From Pinus tabuliformis (Eukaryota; Streptophyta; Pinopsida; Pinales; Pinaceae), in NCBI GenBank assembly GCA_031772625.1, contig CM062808.1:472871655-472935654 (forward strand): a stretch of 64,000 bases of DNA, read 5' to 3'. Below the pieces are notes generated by a model. The model had not been told where the DNA came from. It ran no database searches and was given only the letters and a program-made list of their open reading frames with translations. Made by a program: the position numbers and the translations under genes. Shown here piece by piece: positions 55,816-64,000 of this stretch; the first letter of the stretch is position 1; each line of letters begins with the position of its first letter.

Positions 55816-56277
55816 TGTTGGGTTGTATTATATTCTTTCCACTACTAGCCCACGTACTTAACCGGGGGATTAGAAGGGGGGCGGAGCCCCCCCTTCGTTG
55901 CGCCGATTGCATAGCGGGGGGCAGTCACAGGGGGCTTGAGGGGAAAATTTTGGTTTTGGACTCTATATTAGGTTGGGCGGACCTACCTATGGTTTTGTGC
56001 ATGTTTTTCGCACATGGTTTTGGATGCGATGGTTTTCGGTCCATGGTTTTGGACGCGATGGTTTTTTGGTCCAAGGTATTGGATGCTTCGGCATATATAA
56101 ATATGTATTGAAACATTGAAAGGAACATAATGAAAAATCAAGTTGGTAGTCCCAGTTTTGGGATCCAGGGGAAAATCTCTGTGTATGTGTGTTTTATGTG
56201 TTATGCTCTCAAATTTTTTATTTTTTTTGTTTTAGAATTCGTATGCAGGTAATTCATGTATGGGGTTAAAACCTACA
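55816..56277 (+). repeat. 5' LTR of element F
   Basis: 462 bp. Contains a strong G/C foldback (GGGGGGCGGAGCCCCCC, 55876-55892) absent from element E's LTRs, and the GGTTTTCGGTCCATGG tandem repeat. Lacks a TGTAACCCCACTCTATGG stretch present in the 3' LTR. Confidence 0.9.
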
Positions 56278-56279
56278 TT

Positions 56280-56290
56280 TGGTATCAGAG
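56280..56290 (+). promoter_or_regulatory. primer-binding site of element F
   Basis: TGGTATCAGAG followed by T instead of C; two bases after the LTR. Confidence 0.8.
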
Positions 56291-56399
56291 TTGTTTTGGT
56301 TTCAGGGGGACACCTTTGTTGCTGAGGGGTTTCGCTCGGGCCTGTGGTAGACCCTGTTCAATGGGAGATCTGTGGGATCGATTCTGGTGGTGAAAGAAG

Positions 56400-57067
56400 A
56401 TGGCGAGTAGTAGAAATATAGAGATCGAGAAATTTAATGGTCAGAGTTTTGAGTTATGGAAACTCAAGATGGAGGATCTATTGGTGGATAAATATCAGTG
56501 GATCGTGGTAGATCCAGGTACTAAACCAACGGGAGTGTCCGATGAAGAATGGAAGAAGTTGGATCGAAAGGCAAAGAGCACAATATGATTGTGTGTCTCA
56601 GATTCAGTATTGTTGAATGTATCATGGGAAGCTACGGCTAAGGCTTTGTGAGATAAGTTGGGGACTTTGTACCAATCTAAGTCTCTGGTGAATAAACTAT
56701 TCCTATGGAAAAAGTTGTATAACCTAAGGATGAAAGATGGAGACTCGATGACAGAGCATCTGAATGCATTTAATACTGTGGTAAGTCAATTATTATATGT
56801 TGATATTAAAATTTCAGATGAAGATAAGTGCATCAGTTTTTTGTGTTCTCTACCAGATTCGTGGGATAGTTTGGTTATTGCAATAGGTAGCAATGCAACT
56901 GCCTTGCAGTTTGATGAAATAGTATCATCCTTGCTGATGGAGGAAATGAGATAGAAAAATATGGAGAGCCAGAATGGTGATGCCTTGTCTATACGAGTAC
57001 GGTCCCAGAACAGAAACAAAAACAAGTCATCGAGTGGGAGATTTAAATCTAGAGGGAGATCTAAATC
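56400..57067 (+). pseudogene. gag of element F, disabled
   Basis: MASSRNIEIEKFNGQSFELW start. TGA stops at 56586 and about 56649; the second replaces Trp. TAG at about 56952. After that the frame keeps YQSKSLVNKLFLWKKLYNLRM, DEDKCISFLCSLPDSWDSLV and ATALQFDEIVSSLL. Cut by the D-family solo LTR just before the zinc-knuckle region, with AAATC on both sides. Confidence 0.87.
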
Positions 57068-57400
57068 TGTTAGGCCCCTATACTACTAGTGTAACCCCTT
57101 ATTGTTATTAGTACAACCCACTTATTATATTGATGTACCCATGTAGTGCCCATATTGTTACTATTGTGCCACATGGAAGCCCGCTATTGTTATTATTGTG
57201 CCCTTACATTATTATTGTTATGTCGGCTCTAATTATGTTATGACCCCTTAGACTCCTATATATAGAAAGGAGGTCCTTTCATTTGTATCATCCAAGAATT
57301 GTTCATTTATGTAATGCAAAGGAGGTTGCCCCCTCGAAGAGGCTGAATTCTAAGGTGTTGATCTATCTTTTCCATCTTTTCTTAAGCTGGTTTCATAACA
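57068..57400 (+). repeat. solo LTR of element D family
   Basis: 333 bp, TGTTAGGCCC…TTTCATAACA, same length and ends as the element D LTR, with more divergence than D's own pair. Flanked by AAATC at 57063-57067 and 57401-57405. No internal sequence, so a full element inserted in F and recombined between its LTRs. TATA box at 57257-57264. Confidence 0.93.
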
Positions 57401-58988
57401 AAATCTCCAGGAAAACTTGTAAAGGTGGTGTGCTGCAAATGCAGAATGGAAGGGCACTACAAAAGGGACTGTAAATCTAAAGCTTCTGATAAAGGAAAGG
57501 GATCTGATGATGCTCCTTCTATAGAGGCAAAAACCACCTCAGATGAAGGTGGGGATGTGTACTTGGCTTCTTCAAGTACACATGTAGATCATGAGGCATG
57601 GTTGATTGACTCAGGTGCATCCTTTCACTTCACTCCCCATAGAGAGTGGTTCTGCAAGTATGAGAAATATGATGGTGGTGATGTCTTCTTGGGGAATGAC
57701 AAGAAGGCTAGATTCGTTGATCGTGGAAAAGTAAAGTTGAAGTTGCAAGGCGGAAGGGTTAGAACACTTCTGGGTGTTCTGCATATTCTTGCATTAGCGA
57801 AAAATCTGATTTCTGTAAGCAAGCTGGATGATGCAGGTGTAAAAACAGGGTTCGAGAAGGATACCTGCAAGATGGTTTGGGTGGCACTGGTATTGATGCA
57901 GGGAGTTCGAATTGGAACTCTGTACAAGCTGCAAGGTATCACTATTGTTGATGGGTGCAACAGTTCTGTGGTTCTTGAAAGTGGACTAGAAAATCTAGTG
58001 GTCTCTGGAGAGAAGACCATGCTATGGCATCAAAGGCTTGGTCATATTGGAGATAAGGGCCTTTGAATACTTCATGGTAAAGGTATGGTAGAAGGTATGA
58101 GTAATAGCTTTCTGGATTTTTATTTCTATGGAAATTGTGTATATGGGAAGCAGAATCAGGTGATTTTCCCCTCTGGTGGTAAGAGGGCGAAACAAATATT
58201 AGAGCTTGTGCACAGTGATGTGTTTGGACCTATGAAGGTTCCATCACTAGGTAAGTTTGTGTACTATGTATAATTTATAGATGACTTTTCAAGGAATACA
58301 TGGATATATTTCCTTAAGAAGAAATCTGAAGTCTTTGACAGGTTTAAAGAATTTAAGGCTCTAGTGGAAAACCAGATAGAGAAGAAGATAAAGGTGCTGA
58401 GGACAGATAACGGTGGAGAGTTTTTCAATAAGGAATTTGAAGAATTCTGTAAAAAGTGTGGTATAGCACGGCAGAAGACTACTCCATATACACCTCAGCA
58501 AAATGGAGTTGCAGAAAGGATGAACAAGACGTTGATGGAAAGGGCAAGAAGCATGCTCAGTGGTGCCAGGTTAGGATAGGAATTCTGGGCAGAGGTGATG
58601 GATACAACATGTTACCTGGTCAACAGATCACCTTCACCAGTGTTGGAGGATAAGACTCCACAAGAGGTATGGACTGGTAAGAAACCCTTTCTTTCACATC
58701 TGAGAATATTTGGATGTGATGCATATGTACATGTTCCAAAGGAGAAATGAACCAAGTTGGATAGTGAATCTGAAAAGTGCATCTTTATTGGGTATAAGGA
58801 TGGTTTAAAGGGTTATAAGCTTTGGAACCCAGTAACAAGGAAGGTTTTCTACAGCCGAGATGTGGTGTTCAGAGAGGTGAAAGATGTTATTAAGCATGAA
58901 GTCCAACCAAAGGAACCTGAGAAGATAGAGTTTCAGCTAAAAGGAGGAAGAATCAGACTCTATAGCAGAGGAGGAATCAGAAGATGAA
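57401..58988 (+). pseudogene. zinc knuckle, protease and integrase of element F, disabled
   Basis: Knuckle CCKCRMEGHYKRDC is complete (C-x2-C-x4-H-x4-C), and the protease motif LIDSGASFHFT is intact. Pre-integrase LWHQRLGHIGDKGL; core [29 protein letters not shown], so the D, D, E triad is present. Stops at 58064, about 58271, 58577 and about 58749 interrupt. The C-terminal FIGYKDGLKGYKLWNP is kept; a frame change near 58940 precedes the acidic linker. Confidence 0.88.
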
Positions 58989-59108
58989 GAGCCACAAACT
59001 CCGGGTGTGAGAAGATCAGTTTGAGAAAGAAGGCAACCAGAAAGGTATAGTCCATCTGCTTTCTGTTCAAATTTTGCTTTATCGGTTACTAATGATGATC
59101 CTAAAACT

Positions 59109-60668
59109 GTGAAGGAAGCAGTAGATTCAAAGGATGGAAAACTCTGGAAAGAGGCCATGGTTGATGAAATGGCATCTTTGCACAAAAATGAGGCTTGGGA
59201 TCTAGTGGAGTTGTCGGCTGGAAGGAAACCCATTGGCAGCAAATCGGTGTTCAAGAAAAAGACAAATGCAGATGGAAAGGTGGAGAAATACAAAGCTCAG
59301 TTGGTAGCAAAAGGTTATTCCTAGGTGTCGAAAATTGATTTTGGTGATATTTTTTCTCCTATTGCCAAGGTAACTTCTATTAGATTAATTTTATCTGTGG
59401 CTGTTGCTTTTGATTTTGAGGTACAACAGATGGATGTGAAGACAACATTTCTTCACAGAGATCTAGAAGAGGAAATCTACATGAAGCAACCTGAAGGCTT
59501 TGCGGTGAAGGGTAAGAAAGAACTAGTATGCAAGTTAAAGAAGTCTTTGTATGGGTTAAAACAGTCACCAAGCATGTGGTATCAGAAATTTGATACATTT
59601 ATACGGGGACTTGGCTTCACCATAAGAAAAGCAGATCACTATGTGTATTTTAAATTAATTAGTGACTGTGTTATTTATCTAGTCTTGTATGTGGATGACA
59701 TGTTGCGGGTTGGAAATGACAAAGAAATTATCCAGGATTTGAAGACCCAATTGTCCTCCAAATTCGACATGAAAGATCTTGGTGCTGCAAACTATATTTT
59801 GGGCATGGAAATTAAAAGAGATCGAGCAAAGAGGAAGCTCTGGTTAAACCAGAGGAAGTATGTCAAGACAATATTGCAGAGGTTTAATATGCAGGATAGT
59901 AAATCGGTGAAGGTTCCTGTAGTTGTGAAGTTATCTGTTAAACAGTGTCCCAAGTCACAAGAAGAGGAAGAGAACATGTCCTGTGTTCCATATGCAAGTG
60001 CAGTTGGTAGCCTGATGTATGCAATGGTCTGTACTAGACCAAACATTGCACATGCAATGGGAGTATTGAACAGGTTTATGTCAAAACTAGGGAAGGAGCA
60101 CTAGAGAGGAGTGAAGCGAGTTTTCAGGTATTTGCATGGCACTAGTGATTATGGTTTGTGACATCAAAGAAGACTAGGATTGGAAAGAGTGTTGGATATT
60201 CGTGGCTTTTTTGATGCAGACGGGGCTGGAGATTTGGATCAAAGAATATCTATAAGTGGGTATGTGTTTAACCTATTTGGAGGTGCAGTCAGTTGGATGA
60301 GTAAGAAACAATCTGTAGTGGCACTATCAACTACAGAGGCATAATACATGGTAGCCACTCATGCAAGCAAGGAAGCAGTTTGGTTGCAGATATTGTGTTA
60401 AAGTATCGGGTTAGTACAGGGAGCTGTAAGAATAGACTGTGATAGCCAAAGTGCAATTTTCTTAGCAAAGAACCCTGCATATCATTCAAAGACAAAGCAC
60501 ATTGATGTTCAATATCACTTTGTGAGGGATATGATAGAAGACAAAAAGGTGTTGCTGGTAAAGGTGGACACTTTGAAGAATACTACAGATGCATTGACAA
60601 AATCTGTGAGCTCTGAGAAGTTCTCTTGGTGTAGAAAAACAATGGGCATTGCAGAGCTGGATAAATGA
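59109..60668 (+). pseudogene. RT and RNase H of element F, disabled
   Basis: RT is nearly whole across one stop (59322-59324): KARLVAKGYS-type segment, VQQMDVKTTFLHRDL, KLKKSLYGLKQSPSMWYQKF and the catalytic LYVDDMLRVG (about 59680-59710). RNase H follows after a TAG at 60102 and has further damage (DADGAGDLDQ where DADWAGD is usual, a stop in the STTEAEYM motif near 60342). Ends TGA at 60668. Less decayed in RT than element E. Confidence 0.88.
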
Positions 60669-60703
60669 CTAAGCTCTCTTGTGGCCCCCTGTGGAAAGAA
60701 AAC

Positions 60704-60717
60704 AACAAGTGGGAGAA
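60704..60717 (+). promoter_or_regulatory. polypurine tract of element F
   Basis: ACAAGTGGGAGAA immediately before the 3' LTR. Confidence 0.6.
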
Positions 60718-61192
60718 TGTTGGGTTGTATTATATTCTTTCCACTACTAGCCCACGTAGTTAACCGGGGGTTAGAAGAGGGGTGGAGCCCCCCCTTCATT
60801 GCGCAAATTACGTAGTGGGGGGGAGTCACAAGGGGTTTGAGGGGTGCATGTAACCCCACTCTATGGGGGTTTTGGAATCTATATTAGGTTGGGCGGACCT
60901 ACCTATGGTTTTGTGCATGTTTTTTGCACATGGTTTTGGACACGATGGTTTACAGTCCATGGTTTTGGACACGATGGTTTTTCGGTTCATGGTATTGGAT
61001 GCTTCGACATGTATAAATATGTATTGTAACATTGAAAGGAACATAATGAAAAATCAAGATGGTAGTCCCAGTTTTGGGATCCAGGGAAAATCTCTGTGTA
61101 TATGTGTTTTATGTGTTATGCTCTCGCATTTTTTTTTTTTTGTGTTTTAGAATTCGTATGCAAGTAATTTTTGTATAGGGTTAAAACCTACA
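60718..61192 (+). repeat. 3' LTR of element F
   Basis: 475 bp, TGTTGGGTT…AACCTACA then ATTTC. The G/C foldback is partly decayed (GAGGGGTGGAGCCCCCCC, about 60776-60793). Confidence 0.9.
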
Positions 61193-64000
61193 ATTTCCTT
61201 TGCATATTGTAATTCTCTGTTTGCTGGAAGCATCAATGATACAAGGACATTGTTTAAGTCTTGGAAAAACAAGAGTTAGAAAAAATTAGATTACATAATT
61301 GTTTTTATATCCTTCCTTAATGAAAAAACCTGAAAGAAAACATAGTAATATTGTGTTTATCTTCTAGAATAAGTTTCTTGGATTGTCACTGTTACTTGTT
61401 CTGATATTAGTCACATTAAGAAGTGAATTTTATTTTTAAATTAGGAACATATTTTAGCTTTCATTTTGGAATGTACTTTGCAACTAGTTTAGAATATTAT
61501 TATTCTTTCTTTTAGAGCTAGTTATAGTATGCTCTAGCCTTGTTTTATTACAGTATCATAATGTTGTAAATATTGTATGATATTTTAACCTTGTAACATT
61601 AATGATTGAATTAATTATTCTAATCACAATTTATAAATACAATATATAAATTAGTATTCTTTATACGTTATTTAATTACACTGAAGTGATATCTCTTGTT
61701 GTTTGTTTATATTGAATCAAGGTTGTTACGTTTCACTTATTGAAATTTGATTTAACTATCGTAATATAATTTATGATAAAGATAATTTATGTTAGTGTAG
61801 GATAATTTTAGTATAGAATAGGATTAGTATTAGTCTTCTTTTTTGGATTCAATCCTTCTTCGGAAGAAAGGATCCACTGCTAATGGAGTCGTTAAACTCA
61901 TCGAGGGTAGCTATCCCAAACATCTTGGGCTATTAAAGAGCCCCAATCCAAGCTACATCTCCTTTGTTGACTTAGGCATGCAAATGCCCACCTCCACAAA
62001 ACTCTAGAAACGTTTTTCACAATTATGAGTTTTTTCTCAATTGTCTCAATTATGAAATAACTATAATCTCATAATTATAAAATTATGATAAATAACTCAA
62101 CCATGTAATTTCACCCTTTTAACATGGAATAAATCTCACATAAGTAAAATAAAAGGTGAAAGGAGATGAATTTTAGCCAGAAACCAAGGTAAGTTGAAAT
62201 TGGGTTTCTCTCACTATAATGGAGTGGAAAATAGGGTTATAACATATGCCCCCTAATGCATGAGTTCGAAAGAGAAACCGATGGCAAAAATGCATTACAA
62301 CAAAACTTAAAGCTCAAAATGGGAGGAAGGAGCCAAGAATGTGAAGTTGGATGAGCAAAAAATGTGAAGTTAGATCGAAGGAAATCAAGTGGTGAAGTCT
62401 CAAATATGCTGATAAGACCCCCAAGGTAGGCATACCCATGCTCAGTCATAAAGAGATACTAAAGACTTGACATGAAATGATAATACATGGCCATGGACAA
62501 TACATAGTGGATTCGTGTGAAACATCAGAAACAAATACATCTATGTCACAATATACATCAGTAGGACTATGGACACATAATAGATAGGAGGTGTCCCAGG
62601 GTAGTCCTCAAAGTACATAATGAATACATAACTCCAACGCAACCTGGGAAGGATGACATATAAGAGTGAGATGTCCCTAACCAAGGGTCTTCTACATAAC
62701 CCTAATGGTACGAATCAACAACATGTAAATAGATGTGTTGATGTCTAGCATGGTAGAAATCGTCTGATTATTTGTCAATGAGGTGTACCGTTGACAGACA
62801 AGAGGAGACCCACCAATAATGAAAATGGACCCCAAGGTACCTAGTACAATCCACTAAGTGTGAATAGATTAACTGATGCCAAACACTCATGAACTCAATG
62901 ATCTAGAGTTAATGATGTAAACCCATTTTCAATTGCAAGGGAACCTACCATTGAGGTCTGCAAGCTCCAAGGTACTACTAGTTACTATATCAAGCTCTTG
63001 GATAATGAGTTGAAGTCGACAAGAGAATATTCGTCGAAGGAGGGGCTTGATGTATCCCCCATCAATCAAAATGGAACAGACTGAGAGATGTAGTAAAGTC
63101 GACAAGAGAAGATTCGTCGAAGGAGGGGCTTGATGTATCCCCCATCAATCAAAATGGAACAGACTGAGAGATGTAGTAAAGTCGACAAGAGAAGATTCAT
63201 TGAAGGAGGGGCTTGATGTATCCCCCATCAATCAAAATGGAACACACGAAGAGATGTGATAAATGGATGAATTCATGAATTCATGAAGTGATGAAGTACA
63301 ATTGACACGAGGATGGATAACACAAAAAGGTCAACAAGCAACTGCAAATGGTCGACACGGGTTGAGACTTCCCTTGAACATGTACCAACATGAAAAAAGA
63401 GTGACTTGGAAGCATGACTAATGATCACCACATAATATCATGAAACAACAGAAGAGGCATTGAAGCACGCTCCATAGTTACTGGAAAAGTAACTAGCCAG
63501 AGGAGTATACAGACTCATATGTATGGTACGACTCTTAGGCAAGCTAAAACCCAACTGTAATATAATGATGTAGAAAGGTGGCATGTTCGAGGGCGTCATG
63601 ATTGACACTGCCATTTTGATAACTAACATAAATGAATGTTCCCTTCCCATTTTCTCCTTTTAGTCTCCTTCATGGTTTAATGAGCACGAAAGAGAAGATA
63701 AGTATGTTCAGTAGGTTCCTTTTTTCGTAAGTTTTAATGATGTCAAAAAAGAGATAAAATTACACTCATACCCTTCTCATGGTTTAACAAGCTTTGAGAA
63801 TGGTAAAGAGATCGCTCATTGAATTTCAATTTACTTAAAATATAAGAAAGGATAGAAAGAACTCAAAATTTTCTTTTATATTTTACGAGCATGAAAAGAT
63901 GGAAAAATAAGCTCAGGATTTTCATAAGTTTAACGAGTAATGAAAAGAGACCAAAATTAGCTTAGTGTTTTCATTAATTAATGAGGATAAAAACAAGGCA
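61193..64000. other. unassigned AT-rich flank
   Basis: No gene or retroelement domain recognised. 61200-61850 is very AT-rich. About 62020-62100 has nested AATTATGAG/CTCATAATT inverted repeats. 62150-64000 has the look of long noncoding repeat DNA and contains the 83-bp tandem repeat; it may belong to a large element extending past the window. Confidence 0.4.
63015..63263 (+). repeat. 83-bp tandem repeat, three copies
   Basis: Units start at GTCGACAAGAGAA: 63015, 63098 and 63181, exact period 83. Units 1 and 2 are almost identical; unit 3 diverges at its end (ACACACGAAGAG). Each holds TTCGTCGAA (TTCATTGAA in unit 3) and GATGTATCCCCCATCAATC. Confidence 0.9.

Larger units (their letters stand above)
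55816..61192 (+). mobile_element. element F: Tnt1-like copia retrotransposon, decayed
   Basis: LTRs 55816-56277 and 60718-61192; perfect target duplication ATTTC (55811-55815 and 61193-61197); Met-type primer site 56280-56290 with its last base changed; polypurine tract ending 60717. Same family as E, with better-kept active sites but its own stops. Interrupted by a solo LTR of family D at 57068-57400. LTRs differ mainly by indels. Confidence 0.93.

Overview
This is plant nuclear DNA made almost entirely of nested LTR retrotransposons and their debris. Ty3/gypsy elements of the Athila, Tat and chromovirus types, Tnt1-like copia elements, an L1-type LINE and a TRIM all sit within 64 kb, with plant-type primer-binding sites (tRNA-Asp, initiator-Met) and 5-bp target duplications. 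No convincing host gene was found; the only candidate is a short possible exon at the extreme left end. The density of nesting suggests a large, repeat-rich genome. A gymnosperm is plausible but is inference only.

Left third (1-21196). An old minus-strand element, C, has LTR-like repeats at about 387-1859 and at 4443-5355 plus 20338-21196. Its internal region holds only a gag-like remnant. Its right LTR was split by a young 14,977-bp minus-strand Athila-like element, A (5356-20332, target duplication GTAAT, two nearly identical 2.1-kb LTRs, tRNA-Asp primer site). A carries gag-pol in one frame with several lesions, then a long accessory reading frame (about 938 codons, three in-frame stops) between pol and the 3' LTR. 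The LTRs and the 3' half of A are peppered with a short motif, TTCCTGTAGAA, in both orientations. In the accessory frame the same motif encodes an ASTGSPK peptide repeat.

Middle (21197-40950). After 2 kb of degenerate repeats comes a minus-strand Tat-type element, B (about 23159-37979). Its gag-pol order is gag, protease, extra RNase H, RT, decayed RNase H, integrase. Its 5' LTR (33511-37979) is 4.5 kb, and its 3' LTR is missing about 0.95 kb. Both LTR copies contain a reading frame of about 500 codons that resembles the N-terminal domain of A's accessory protein. To the right lie an unrecognised decayed reading frame, a polypurine tract and an LTR-like start.

Right (40951-64000). Element D (40951-46733) is a plus-strand chromovirus with an uninterrupted 1497-residue gag-pol ending in a chromodomain; its 3' LTR is truncated. 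Next is an L1-type LINE whose ORF1 is split twice: by copia element E (47251-52188) and by a 0.7-kb TRIM (52470-53168). A second copia copy, F (55816-61192, target duplication ATTTC), is itself interrupted by a solo LTR of the D family (57068-57400, target duplication AAATC). The last 2.8 kb is AT-rich, shows no gene, and carries three copies of an 83-bp tandem repeat.

Relative order of events: C before A; the LINE before E and the TRIM; F before the D-family solo LTR. D is the only element here whose proteins could still all be made; A, B, E and F would need proteins supplied in trans.
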